Of a stretch of DNA of 64,000 bases, positions 8,275-17,209 are shown piece after piece. Positions within the stretch are counted from its first letter, which is position 1. Each line of letters starts with the position of its first letter. The translations under genes and the position numbers were made by a program. Below the pieces are notes generated by a model. The model saw nothing but the letters and a program-made list of their open reading frames with translations. It searched no databases and was not told where the DNA came from. The DNA comes from Actinomycetes bacterium (lineage in GTDB: Bacteria > Actinomycetota > Acidimicrobiia > Acidimicrobiales > RAAP-2), in NCBI GenBank assembly GCA_021779855.1, contig JAJXZW010000001.1, positions 107,292 through 171,291 on the forward strand, written 5' to 3'.

Positions 8275-9444
8275 TCAGGCGTTGGGGGAGTACTCGGCCA
8301 CCCAGTCGATCTGCATCGACTGCGGCGCGCTCGGACAGGCCCAGCCCGAGCTGCACCAGGTCTGCTGCTGGAGGTCGAGCGTCATCGGGATGCTCGGGAT
8401 GGTGGAAGGGTCGGTGACACGGCCCCACACGCGCCCGTCGACGGTGTACGTGATCGAGGTGGGCGTCCAGATGACCCCCCAGGTGTGCCACTGGGTCAGG
8501 TCGATCGACACGTGGGACTGGACCTGGCTCCGTGCGCCACCCGAGAAGGCCCAGAGGTCGGTGGCGGTCGAGGTCGCCGAGGAGCCGTTGGACTCGTTGA
8601 AGTCGATCTCGGGGGGCCAGGTGTTGGTGGCCGGCCACAGGAGGGCGACCTCCGTGGGGCCGGCGCCGGTGACCCGGCTGCGGACGAAGAACGCGCCGTA
8701 GGTGTGCGGGAGACCGCACTGGCACAGGCCACCCGTCACCCACTCGTTGTTGTAGGCGGGGTCCTGGTACGTGTTGAGCGAGAGCAGGCCGTTCGAGACG
8801 CTCACGTGCGCCGAGCCGAACTGGCCGCCGGGGTCACCGCCCGGCGTGCCGCTGTAGGCGTACCAGCCCGAGGGCAGCGACGAGCCGGTGAAGTCCGAGA
8901 CGTAGGACTGCGTGTAGCCGGCGAGCGCGCTGGCGCTCGGCGGGGCGTACCCCGAGGGCTCACTGGCGTCGAGCACGCCCACGGGGATCGCACTCGCGGC
9001 GGTCGTCGTGGTAGTGGGCGCGGCCGTCGTGGTCGTGGTCGTGGTCGGCGGTGCGGAGGTCGTCGTCGGTCCGTCGGCCGCCGGGTGCGACACCGGGCTC
9101 CCGTGGGCGGAGGTGGTCGTGGACGGGGCGGAGGGCGCGTGGGCTCTCGTCGACGCCGCAGCCGTCGTCGGCCCGCCGGAGAGGTCGGACGGGGGGGTGC
9201 CCGGGGGCATCGCCGTGGTGACGGGCCGGTGGTCGCGGAGGGACGCGACGGTGACCCGGGGACTGACCGACTCGACCGAGTGGGCGGTTGTCGGTCCGCC
9301 GACCACGAGGGACGAGGGTGAGGCCGACGCGTCGATGTTGATCATGGCCACCAAGACGGCGCTCGACGCCACGAGCGTCGCCAGTTTGGTCACCCGGTGG
9401 GAGGTCCGGCCTCGGAGGAACTTCGCGTACGTGCCCTTGCTCAT
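8275..9444 (-). CDS. Secreted GH16-like glycoside hydrolase with Thr-rich linker
   Basis: A 389-residue protein. A basic N-terminus and a hydrophobic segment (LATLVASSAVLVAMI) form a signal or anchor. Next comes a ~110-residue Ser/Thr/Pro-rich linker that includes long threonine runs, likely disordered and possibly glycosylated. The C-terminal ~215-residue catalytic domain carries PPEIDFNE (GH16 ExDxxE), WHTWGVIWT and paired cysteines. It is a paralogue of the membrane-anchored protein at 1747-2637, differing mainly in its cell attachment. The two copies bracket the first half of the glycan locus. The polymer substrate is unknown. Confidence 0.85.
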   Translation of the reverse strand: MSKGTYAKFLRGRTSHRVTKLATLVASSAVLVAMINIDASASPSSLVVGGPTTAHSVESVSPRVTVASLRDHRPVTTAMPPGTPPSDLSGGPTTAAASTRAHAPSAPSTTTSAHGSPVSHPAADGPTTTSAPPTTTTTTTAAPTTTTTAASAIPVGVLDASEPSGYAPPSASALAGYTQSYVSDFTGSSLPSGWYAYSGTPGGDPGGQFGSAHVSVSNGLLSLNTYQDPAYNNEWVTGGLCQCGLPHTYGAFFVRSRVTGAGPTEVALLWPATNTWPPEIDFNESNGSSATSTATDLWAFSGGARSQVQSHVSIDLTQWHTWGVIWTPTSITYTVDGRVWGRVTDPSTIPSIPMTLDLQQQTWCSSGWACPSAPQSMQIDWVAEYSPNA

Positions 9445-9464
9445 GCCGACACGTTCTCGGGCTC

Positions 9465-9493
9465 ACATAAAGCACCCGCCTACCGATCCCCAA
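9465..9493 (-). promoter_or_regulatory. Candidate promoter of the secreted GH16 gene
   Basis: On the minus strand, TTGGGG and TTATGT are separated by 17 nt. The -10 lies 20 nt before the ATG at 9444. An AT-rich stretch (a run of A at about 9540-9546) sits further upstream. Confidence 0.35.
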
Positions 9494-9581
9494 CGGACGG
9501 CCAACTCTGGTGGGTCCCGCCGTCACCAGGGCGGAGGCGAAAAAAACTCTGGGACAACGGTGGGTCGAGGAGCTCCGGTTC

Positions 9582-10538
9582 TCAGGCGACGTTCCGGCGG
9601 GCCTCGAAGGCGTCGGCGACGATGCCCTCGAGTGACGCGTGCTCGATCGTCCATCCGAGCATCGCGCGAGCGCGGTCGTTCGACGCGACGGCCTCGGCCG
9701 GATCCCCGGAGCGACGGGGCGCGACCCGCACGGCGAAGTCGACCCCGGTGACGGCGCGCACCGCGTCGATGACCTCGCGGTTGGAGTGGCCCACCCCGGA
9801 CCCCAGGTTGAGGACGAGCTCTCGGTGGTCTGCCAGCGCCGCGATGGCCAACGAGTGCGCTCGGGCGAGGTCGGACACGTGGACGTAGTCACGCACGCAC
9901 GTGCCGTCGTGGGTGGGGTAGTCGTCACCGTAGAGGTCCAGCCCGTCGCGTCGCCCCAGCGCGGCGTCGAGGGCCAGGGGGATCAGGTGGATTTCGGGTG
10001 CGTGGCGCTCCGGGTGGGCGGGCGTGGCCCCGGCGGCGTTGAAGTACCGTAACGACGCGGCGCGCAGCCGGCCCCGGTCGCACAGCCAGTGCAAGGCCCG
10101 CTCGATGGCGAGCTTCGACTCGCCGTAGGGACTCTCGGGGCTGACGGGCTGGTCCTCGTCGATGGGCATGGCCACCTGGTTCCCGTAGACGGCGGCGGAG
10201 GACGAGAAGACCACCCGGGGGCAGCCGCCCTCGACGAGGGCCCGCAGGAGCTGGAGGGTCTGGGCGACGTTGACGTCGAAGAACACCTCGGGGCGCTCCA
10301 TCGAGATCGCCGGCTCGATGCGACCGGCGAAGTGGACGCAGGCGTCGAAGGGCCCGAGGCCCTCGACGAGTGTCGCGTCGCCGCAGCGGCCCTCCACGAA
10401 GTGCGCGCGTGGGGGGACGTTGGCGCGCGCCCCCGAGCTGAGGTCGTCGAGGGCGACGACGTCGTGCCCCTCGTCGAGGAGGAGTTCGGCCGTTGTCGAG
10501 CCGATGAACCCTGCGGCCCCGGTGACCAGGACCCTCAC
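9582..10538 (-). CDS. galE: UDP-glucose 4-epimerase
   Basis: A 318-residue extended short-chain dehydrogenase/reductase. The NAD-binding motif GAAGFIGS is near the N-terminus, the catalytic serine region FSSSAAVYGN is at about 111-120, and the YGESK dyad is at Tyr138/Lys142. The later RYFNAAGA and HDGTCVRDYVHV motifs are characteristic of GalE. The enzyme interconverts UDP-glucose and UDP-galactose using tightly bound NAD. The length is slightly below the usual ~330. The start is a GTG at 10538 preceded by AAGGGGGCGGG. It supplies a galactose donor to the surrounding glycosyltransferases. Confidence 0.93.
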   Translation of the reverse strand: MRVLVTGAAGFIGSTTAELLLDEGHDVVALDDLSSGARANVPPRAHFVEGRCGDATLVEGLGPFDACVHFAGRIEPAISMERPEVFFDVNVAQTLQLLRALVEGGCPRVVFSSSAAVYGNQVAMPIDEDQPVSPESPYGESKLAIERALHWLCDRGRLRAASLRYFNAAGATPAHPERHAPEIHLIPLALDAALGRRDGLDLYGDDYPTHDGTCVRDYVHVSDLARAHSLAIAALADHRELVLNLGSGVGHSNREVIDAVRAVTGVDFAVRVAPRRSGDPAEAVASNDRARAMLGWTIEHASLEGIVADAFEARRNVA

Positions 10539-10705
10539 GAGCCCGCCCCCTTGCGTGGGTGGTGACCCGTCACGCGAGGCACCCTAACACCGCGGGATGG
10601 GCGCGTTCTCGGCCCCGGCGGGGCGTGTGGGGACGGTGGGGACCCGTTGGGGGACGACTGGTAGCGTCACCAACGTCGTTGAGGCGCCGACGGGATAGGA
10701 GACGC

Positions 10706-11503
10706 ATGTCGGGATCGAGCGACGCCCACCCGTTCACCGTCGACGCGGTGCGTCGCGCCCTGGAGGGCAACGAGCTCCTCCTCGTCTACCAGCCGATCTT
10801 CGATCTCCAGTCGAGTGCCTTCGTCGGGGTCGAGGCCCTGATCCGGTGGCGCCACCCCGAGCTCGGTCTGCTCGCGCCCGAGTCCTTCATCGACCTCCTG
10901 GAGGAGAGCGACCTCGTGGGCCCGGTCGCCCGGTGGACGATCGAGACGGCCTGCGCGCAGGGGGCGACCTGGCACGACGCCGGCTATCGGTTCCGGGTCT
11001 CGGTGAACGTCTCGGCCCGCCAGTGGGCGCTCGACAGCCTGGTCGCCGACGTGCGCGAGGCGCTCGCCCTGAGCCGCTTCGAGCCCTCTCTGCTCGTGCT
11101 CGAGCTCTCCCGGGAGACCGTGCACGACGACGCCGCCGCGGCGGAGCGACTCGGGGCCCTGGCCGCGCTCGGGGTGCACCGGGCGGTCGACGACTTCGTG
11201 CCCGGCCCCGGGGCGCTCGAGACCCTGGCGGCGCTGGGGGTGGACGTGGTGAAGATCGACCGGGTCTTCGTCGCCGAGAGCGCGGCCTCCGACGAGGCCG
11301 TCGTCGTCGCCCTGGTCGCCGAGGCCGAGGCCCGTGGCATCCAGGTGATCGCCGCGGGGATCGAGGACGCCGCCCAGCGCGAGCACCTGGCGAGCGAGCG
11401 GATCGCCTCCGGCCAGGGCTACCACCTGTCTCGTCCCTACGAGGCCGAGGAGATCGACCGGCTCCTCGAGGACTTCTCGATCTTCTCGGGAAAGCCCCTG
11501 TAG
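10706..11503 (+). CDS. EAL-domain protein with degenerate active site
   Basis: A 265-residue stand-alone EAL domain, the family that hydrolyses c-di-GMP to pGpG. Conserved residues include Glu43 (VEALIRW), Asn101 (NVSARQ), Glu133 (ELSRET), Asp162/Asp163, Lys183/Asp185 (VKID) and Gln237 (QGYHLSRP). The loop that normally reads DDFGTGYSSL is DDFVPGPGAL. The AEGVE motif is AAGIE, so the glutamate equivalent to the proposed catalytic base (E352 of RocR) is Ala217. It may therefore bind rather than cleave c-di-GMP. The ATG at 10706 follows AGGAG. The hybrid kinase starts 5 nt after its stop codon, so the two form an operon. Confidence 0.85.
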   Translation: MSGSSDAHPFTVDAVRRALEGNELLLVYQPIFDLQSSAFVGVEALIRWRHPELGLLAPESFIDLLEESDLVGPVARWTIETACAQGATWHDAGYRFRVSVNVSARQWALDSLVADVREALALSRFEPSLLVLELSRETVHDDAAAAERLGALAALGVHRAVDDFVPGPGALETLAALGVDVVKIDRVFVAESAASDEAVVVALVAEAEARGIQVIAAGIEDAAQREHLASERIASGQGYHLSRPYEAEEIDRLLEDFSIFSGKPL

Positions 11504-11507
11504 GGTC

Positions 11508-13988
11508 GTGGCCCGGCGCGCTGCACCCGGAATCGACCCCGCGGCCCCCGTCGCGGTCGGCGGACGGGCGGGTGACCTGCGGGGTCGCTACGCCGAGTGG
11601 CGACGCCGTTTCCGTCTCGCCCCGAGCGGACCACTCGCCGGGGCCGAGCCCCTCTACGCCGCGCTCTCCCAACTCGCCGTCGGAGTGTTCGCCGACTGGG
11701 TCGTCGTCGACCTGGTCGACGACGAGGGCGCGACGATTCGAGCCCACCTGGGACACGACGGGGCCGACGACGCAGCGGCCGCCCGCGCCCTTGGTCGAGC
11801 GGCCCCGGGTCTCGCCGGCGTGATCGACCGGGTCATCGCCAGTGGCGACACCGAGACTTGGCCCGAGGAGGGTGGCGAGCCGCGTGCGATCGTGGTCGGC
11901 CTACGGGTGAAGGACCGCGCCTACGGCTCGGTGAGCTTCGTCCTGGGGCCCGGTCGCCCCTCCTTCGACGGCGTGGACGTGACCGTCGCTGAGGAGGTGG
12001 CGTGGGGGGTCGGCGCGATGATCGAGCGGGCGGTTCTGCAGCTCGACAACCGACGGGCGCTGCGGGCCACCCAGCGCATGGCGCGCCAGCTCCACCAGCT
12101 CTTCGCCGCGACGGTCACCGTCTCGGGCATTCGCGAGGAGCGAGAGATCGCGCGCGCCGTCGCACAGAGCGCCCGGCGGATCTTCGACGCCGAGTCCGCC
12201 GTCGTCGTCCTCGAGCGTGAGGGGGTGACGGCCTCGGTCAACCGTGGGCAGGCGCGTGCGACGTTCGTCCCCGCGCTCGAGGCCCCGGTCCCCGACCCGG
12301 GCGACGCGGGGACGGTGGTGGCGGGTGAGTGGCTGAGCGCCGTGGTCGGGGAGCGTCCGGGTCTGCGTTACGGCCTGCTGGCCGTGCGACGGGGTGGTGG
12401 GGACTTCGCGACCGAGGACCGAGAGATCGCCACCCTGCTGGCGCAGGCGGCCGCCACGGCCCTCGGCACCACGGCGCTCTCGCGTGGGGTGGAGCGCAGC
12501 GAGGCGCGGCTGCGGACCCTGGTCGAGACGGCGCCCGTGGGCATCGTCGAGGTCGATGCCGGTGGTGTCGTCCGCTGGTGGAACCGGGCCGCCGAGCGGA
12601 TCTTCGGCTGGCCGCCGGCCGAGGGCGGATCGGCGCCGTCGGTGCCGGCGGCCTTCGCCGGGGCCCTGGCCGAACTGGCCGCGGCGTCGAGGAGCGCCTC
12701 CGGCCCGGCCGCGCGGGACCTGGTCGACGTGACGGTGCGTGGCCGGAGCCGGGACCTCACGACGTCCGCGGCGCTCGTCGATCTGCCGGATGAGGACGGG
12801 CCCACCCTCATGGTCCTCGTGGATGACGTGACCGATCATCGTCAGCTCAAGGCGGAGGTCGCCCACGCCCAGCAGATGGAGTTGCGCGGCCGCGTCGCGA
12901 GCACCGTCGCGCACGACTTCAACAACCTGCTCACCCTGATCTCGGGGTACGCCGAACTCCTGTCGCACGAGATGGTCGGGGACCGACTCCTCGAGATGGT
13001 CCACGACATCCAGGCGACCACCTCGCGCGCCTCGATGCTCACGGCCCAGCTCCAGAGCATCGGGCGCACTCAGGCCCTCGAGCCGGCCGCGCTCGCGCCG
13101 GTCGACGTGGTGCGAGCGAACGCCGAGGTGCTCGAGCGCATCGTCGGCCACGACGTCGAGCTCGAGCTCGTGCTCGACGACGACGCGGGCGCCATCCTCG
13201 TGGACGCCGCGCAGTTCGAGCAGATGCTCTTGAACCTGGCCGTGAACGCCCGTGACGCGATGCCCGACGGCGGTCGCCTCCGCATCGCGGTCGAGCGCGT
13301 CGAGGTCGACGAGGCGCGAGCCGGTGAGCTCGGGGTCGAGCCCGGTCCGTTCGTCTCGGTGACCGTGAGCGATACCGGTGTGGGGATGGATGAGGAGACC
13401 ATGGCTCGCTGCTTCGACGCGTTCTTCACGACCAAGGGCCCCCTGAAGGGGACGGGACTGGGCTTGGCGTCAGCCCGACGGCTCGTTGAGGCGAGCGGTG
13501 GCTCGATCACGGTGCGTGCCGTGGTCGGCGCCGGTGCCACCTTCGAGGCGTTCTTCCCGATCACGCGCGAGGCGGTCGTCGTCGAGCTCGCGAGCGCCAC
13601 GCCACGGCGCGCCCGCGGATACGCCACGGTTCTCGTGGTCGAGGACGACGGCGGGCTCCGTCGTCTCATGGACCAGGTCCTCGCGAGGAACGGTTACACC
13701 GTCCTCGTCGCGGAGAGCGGCGAGGAGGCCCTCGAGAGGGCCGACGCCTACGAGGGACCGATCGATCTCCTGGTGAGCGACGTGGTCTTGGGTGGGATGT
13801 CGGGCCCCGAGGTAGCGACCCGTCTCCAGCGCCGTCGCCCGGGCACCATGGTCCTCCTCACGTCGGGCACGGCCGACCGGTCGGTGATCGACGGGCTCTC
13901 ACCGGGCACGGCGGCCTTCCTCGCCAAGCCGTTCCGCCCGAGCGCCCTGATCGACGGGGTCCACGAGCTCCTCGCCCGACGCGACTAG
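11508..13988 (+). CDS. Soluble hybrid histidine kinase (GAF-GAF-PAS-HK-receiver)
   Basis: 826 residues with no membrane segments, so a cytosolic sensor. Two GAF-like regions (about 40-170 and 195-320) precede a PAS domain (about 330-445). The phosphoacceptor region follows, with His469 in VAHDFNN. The ATPase has the N-box LNLAVNARDAMP (about 575-586), DTGVGM (622-627) and GTGLGL (648-653). A C-terminal receiver has Asp758 and Lys807. The GTG at 11508 follows the EAL stop closely, linking the two. The gene converges with an OmpR regulator through a shared CTAG at their stops. The signal is unknown. Confidence 0.9.
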   Translation: MARRAAPGIDPAAPVAVGGRAGDLRGRYAEWRRRFRLAPSGPLAGAEPLYAALSQLAVGVFADWVVVDLVDDEGATIRAHLGHDGADDAAAARALGRAAPGLAGVIDRVIASGDTETWPEEGGEPRAIVVGLRVKDRAYGSVSFVLGPGRPSFDGVDVTVAEEVAWGVGAMIERAVLQLDNRRALRATQRMARQLHQLFAATVTVSGIREEREIARAVAQSARRIFDAESAVVVLEREGVTASVNRGQARATFVPALEAPVPDPGDAGTVVAGEWLSAVVGERPGLRYGLLAVRRGGGDFATEDREIATLLAQAAATALGTTALSRGVERSEARLRTLVETAPVGIVEVDAGGVVRWWNRAAERIFGWPPAEGGSAPSVPAAFAGALAELAAASRSASGPAARDLVDVTVRGRSRDLTTSAALVDLPDEDGPTLMVLVDDVTDHRQLKAEVAHAQQMELRGRVASTVAHDFNNLLTLISGYAELLSHEMVGDRLLEMVHDIQATTSRASMLTAQLQSIGRTQALEPAALAPVDVVRANAEVLERIVGHDVELELVLDDDAGAILVDAAQFEQMLLNLAVNARDAMPDGGRLRIAVERVEVDEARAGELGVEPGPFVSVTVSDTGVGMDEETMARCFDAFFTTKGPLKGTGLGLASARRLVEASGGSITVRAVVGAGATFEAFFPITREAVVVELASATPRRARGYATVLVVEDDGGLRRLMDQVLARNGYTVLVAESGEEALERADAYEGPIDLLVSDVVLGGMSGPEVATRLQRRRPGTMVLLTSGTADRSVIDGLSPGTAAFLAKPFRPSALIDGVHELLARRD

Positions 13989-14686
13989 CGCGCGGGCGCC
14001 TCGAATCGGTAACCGACGCCGCGGACGGTCGTGATCCACTGCGGCTTGTTCGGGTCGACCTCGAGCTTCACCCGGAGTCGACGCACGTGCTCGGTCACCG
14101 TCGCCTCGTTCTGCCACTCGGGAGATGACGCCCAGACGTGTTCGAGCAACTGGGCCCGGGAGTAGACCTGGCGGGGCGTCTTCGCCATGAAGGCGAGCAG
14201 GGCGAACTCGCGTGACGTGAGATCGATGAGGCGTCCGTTGAGTCGCACCTCGTGGGTGTTCTCGTTGATCTGAAGCTCGCCGAAGGCGATGGTGGGCGCC
14301 TCGATCCGGTGGTTCTGGGCGTTGACCCCGGCTCGGCGCAGCACCGATTCGATCCGCGCCGACATCTCCCCGAGGCTGAAGGGCTTGACGACGTAGTCGT
14401 CGGCCCCCAGCTTCAATCCGGCTATCCGCTCGGTCTCGAGGCCCCGTCCGGTGAGGAAGATCACCGGTACGTCGGAGAGGAGGCGGATCTCGCCGAGGAG
14501 CTCCCGGCCGTCCTCCTCGCCGAGGACGATGTCGAGGATCACGAGATCCGGCTCCTCGGCCGAGGCGAGCTGGAGGGCCCGGGCGCCGTCCTGGGCGACC
14601 GACACCTGGTAGCCCTCGCCGACGAGGTGGGTCTCGAGCATCTTGGTGATCGCGGGATCGTCGTCGATGACGAGGACCGAGGTCAC
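13985..14686 (-). CDS. OmpR/PhoB-family response regulator
   Basis: A 233-residue two-domain regulator. The receiver has Asp8-10, the phosphorylated Asp52 (VILDIVLG), Thr79 and Lys101. The C-terminal winged helix contains the SREFALLAF and VRGVGYRF signatures. GTG 14686 is preferred because GACGGGG precedes it with proper spacing; GTG 14692 would add two residues. A TACAAT -10 lies 51 nt upstream. No dedicated OmpR-type sensor kinase is adjacent. The convergent hybrid kinase is the nearest candidate partner, but cognate pairing is not shown. Confidence 0.92.
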   Translation of the reverse strand: MTSVLVIDDDPAITKMLETHLVGEGYQVSVAQDGARALQLASAEEPDLVILDIVLGEEDGRELLGEIRLLSDVPVIFLTGRGLETERIAGLKLGADDYVVKPFSLGEMSARIESVLRRAGVNAQNHRIEAPTIAFGELQINENTHEVRLNGRLIDLTSREFALLAFMAKTPRQVYSRAQLLEHVWASSPEWQNEATVTEHVRRLRVKLEVDPNKPQWITTVRGVGYRFEAPAR

Positions 14687-14736
14687 GGGCACCCCGTCGT
14701 GGCGGGCCGGGACCGCAGTGGGGTGCGCACGGGGCC

Positions 14737-14742
14737 ATTGTA
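14737..14742 (-). promoter_or_regulatory. -10 element TACAAT for the response regulator gene
   Basis: TACAAT on the minus strand lies 51 nt from the GTG at 14686. No clear -35 is seen. A GC-rich partial palindrome (CCCGCGGG) lies just upstream. Confidence 0.45.
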
Positions 14743-14842
14743 CGAAACGTCCCCCCCGCGGGTGGGACCAATCGCTCTCCGAGCCCGAAGGAGGCCACCG
14801 GCGCGGCACGGGGACGAGGGGTGCGACTGCCAGACTTGAGGG

Positions 14843-16432
14843 GTGACGGTCCTCGCCGCTGAAAGGGAGCCGACGACGTCGGCGAGGGCCGGGCGTCGCC
14901 CCTCGGACGAGGCCCTGATCCTGCTCGGGATCGGGCTGCTGGCCCTCGGGACCTACCTCTGGCAGCTCTCGGTGCCCGAGCAGCTCTCCTTCTACGACTC
15001 CGGGGTGTACCTCGCCGCGGCGGTCCACCTGGTGTCGGGTGTCGTTCCCTACCGGGACTTCACCTTCGTCCAGCCCCCGGGACTGCTCTACCTGCTCACC
15101 CCCGTGGCCCTCCTGAGCCGTCTCGTGGGCACCCACGACGGCCTGACGGTCGGCCGCGCACTGGCCTCGGTCGTCACGGCCGCCAACTGCGTGATGACGG
15201 CGGCCCTGGTCCGGCGCCACGGTCGGGTGGCGATGGTGGTCGCGGGCGTGGGCGTCGCGGTGAGCCCGGTCGCCTTCCTCGTGAGTTCGGCGATCAAGCT
15301 CGACCCGTTCTCCCTCTTCTTCGTCCTTGCCGGAGCCCTGGTCGTCGTCGGGCGCGGCTCTACGGCCGCGCTCTCGCGTCGTGGGTCGGTCCTCGCCGGC
15401 GTGGCGTTCGGGGTGGCCGGCCTCGTTAAGTTGTGGGCCTTCTTCCCCTTCGTCGCGGTCGTCGCCCTCGTCGCCTGGCGGGTCCGGAGACGCGTCGCTG
15501 CCCTCGTCGCCGCGGCCGGGGCGACCTTCCTCGCCGGAGTGGCCCCATTCCTTCTCGCGGCGCCCCGCAGCTTCGTCGCCGAGGTCTTCGTCGAGCAGCT
15601 GGGTCGCAAGGCCAACGCGGCCGATAGCGGCTCGCTCCTCTGGCGGGTGAGGGCGCTGACGGGCTACCTCGACACCCTCGTCGCGCCCAGCGCGGCAGCC
15701 GCCCTCGTCGCCTTCGGCGTCCTCGCGGTCCTCGTCGTCCTGGCGTACCGGCGCTGGTCGAACGTCTCGGACGCCGATGCCCTCATCCTCTTCGGCGCTG
15801 TCGCGGTCGTCATCATGCTGCTCACGAGCCCGGAGACCTACAGCTACTACGACTACTACGCCCAGCCGTTCCTCGTCGGCCTGGCCGTCGTGGCGCTCTG
15901 GCGCGTCGGCGCTCGGGTGAGACGACGGGTACCCGTGCCACGCGTGGGCCGGGGGACGCGTCGGCTCGTCGTCGGCTCGGTCGTGGCGAGTCTCGCGCTG
16001 GCCGCGGGCGCCCTGGTCCTCTACACGACGAGCTTCTACTCGGCCTACGCCTACGTCTACGGGTACTACGGACGATGGATGGGTCTGGTCACGCGGGTCG
16101 TGCCCTCGGGGGCGTGTGTCGTCTACAACGAGGTGGCCTTCGGGGTGTACGCGAACCGCCTCATCAGCTCGGACCCGGCGTGCCCGACGGTGGTCGACGT
16201 GTACGGGGAGTGGATGGGCAACGGCTTCCAGCTCGTCGCGGCGCCGCGCTCGTTCAGCCGCGAGTGGCTCGGCTACTTCCAGCGCGCCCAGTACGTCGTC
16301 TTCACTCGCCACAAGCCCCCCGACATCCCGTGGGACCCTGGTCTCACGCGATGGTTCGACCGGCACTACCGGCTGGTGGCGAGCCAGCAGTTCGTGTTCG
16401 TCTTCAAGCACGTCGGCACCGGAGGGAACTGA
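14843..16432 (+). CDS. GT-C type glycosyltransferase, polytopic membrane protein
   Basis: A 529-residue protein with about ten hydrophobic segments. The first external loop has SFYDSGVY followed by VPYRDFTFVQPPG, the acidic loop typical of GT-C mannosyltransferase-like enzymes of the ArnT/PMT group. These enzymes take sugars from polyprenyl phosphate on the outer face of the membrane. The C-terminal ~120 residues form a soluble extracytoplasmic tail. The GTG at 14843 is preceded 6 nt upstream by CAGACT, a leaderless arrangement. pilD starts immediately after its stop, so glycosylation of pilin is a tempting but unproven link. Confidence 0.75.
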   Translation: MTVLAAEREPTTSARAGRRPSDEALILLGIGLLALGTYLWQLSVPEQLSFYDSGVYLAAAVHLVSGVVPYRDFTFVQPPGLLYLLTPVALLSRLVGTHDGLTVGRALASVVTAANCVMTAALVRRHGRVAMVVAGVGVAVSPVAFLVSSAIKLDPFSLFFVLAGALVVVGRGSTAALSRRGSVLAGVAFGVAGLVKLWAFFPFVAVVALVAWRVRRRVAALVAAAGATFLAGVAPFLLAAPRSFVAEVFVEQLGRKANAADSGSLLWRVRALTGYLDTLVAPSAAAALVAFGVLAVLVVLAYRRWSNVSDADALILFGAVAVVIMLLTSPETYSYYDYYAQPFLVGLAVVALWRVGARVRRRVPVPRVGRGTRRLVVGSVVASLALAAGALVLYTTSFYSAYAYVYGYYGRWMGLVTRVVPSGACVVYNEVAFGVYANRLISSDPACPTVVDVYGEWMGNGFQLVAAPRSFSREWLGYFQRAQYVVFTRHKPPDIPWDPGLTRWFDRHYRLVASQQFVFVFKHVGTGGN

Positions 16433-17209
16433 GTGCTCGCGGCTCTCGTCGTCGGTTGCGGCCTCCTCGGCCTCGCTGTGGGCTCGTTCCTCAACGTGGT
16501 CATTTACAGGGTGCCCCGTGGCGAGTCCGTCGTGCGACCGGGCTCGCACTGCCCCACGTGCGCCGTGGCGATCGCCCCGCGCGACAACATCCCGGTCCTC
16601 TCGTGGATCGTCCTGCGGGGACGCTGTCGGCGTTGCGGTGCAGCGATCACCCCGCGCTACGTCCTCGTCGAGGCGCTGACCGGGATCCTGTTCGCCGGCA
16701 CCGCGGCCCGCCTGGGTGCGACCTGGGCCCTGCCCGCGGTACTCGCGTCCGTGGCGACGCTCGCCGCCCTCGCCGCCATCGACCTCGAGAAGCTCATCTT
16801 GCCCAAGCGCGTCGTCTACCCGGGCCTGGCCCTCGTCGCGCTGCTCCTCGTCGGGGCCGCCCTCGCCGAGCGGTCGTGGACCCGTCTGGGCGTGGCGGTC
16901 GTGTGCGCCCTCGCCTGGTACGTGCTCTTCTTCCTCATCAACCTCGCGGCACCCCGTGCCCTCGGCTTCGGGGACGTGCGGCTGTCACTGCTGCTGGGGG
17001 TGACGCTGGGCTGGTTCGGCTGGCGCTACGCCGTCGTCGGGTTCTTCGCGGCCAACGTGGTCGGCCTCGTGGTGGGCGTCGCGCTCATCGCCGCGGGTCG
17101 GATGAGCCGACGTCAGCCCATCCCCTACGGCGTCTTCCTCGCTATCGGGACGGTGGGCACGATCCTCGTCGGACCCGTGGCCGTGTCGTGGCTAGCGGGC
17201 ATCCGGTGA
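16433..17209 (+). CDS. pilD: Type IV prepilin peptidase / N-methyltransferase
   Basis: A 258-residue membrane aspartic peptidase (family A24). The N-terminal cytoplasmic loop has two CxxC pairs (CPTC and CRRC), as in full-length methylating PilD proteins. The two catalytic aspartates are in AAIDLEK and GFGDVRLS. It cleaves the leader from PilA, the PilW-like, giant and PilX-like pilins in this window, and methylates the new N-terminus. The GTG at 16433 directly follows the upstream TGA, with GGAGGG inside the upstream coding end as its ribosome site. It overlaps the next gene as GTGA. Confidence 0.93.
   Translation: MLAALVVGCGLLGLAVGSFLNVVIYRVPRGESVVRPGSHCPTCAVAIAPRDNIPVLSWIVLRGRCRRCGAAITPRYVLVEALTGILFAGTAARLGATWALPAVLASVATLAALAAIDLEKLILPKRVVYPGLALVALLLVGAALAERSWTRLGVAVVCALAWYVLFFLINLAAPRALGFGDVRLSLLLGVTLGWFGWRYAVVGFFAANVVGLVVGVALIAAGRMSRRQPIPYGVFLAIGTVGTILVGPVAVSWLAGIR

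Noticed and set aside
13985..16549. 854-codon minus-strand frame ending in the response regulator
   Set aside because: Only the last ~233 codons encode a recognisable regulator. The upstream part is antisense to the GT-C gene at 14843.
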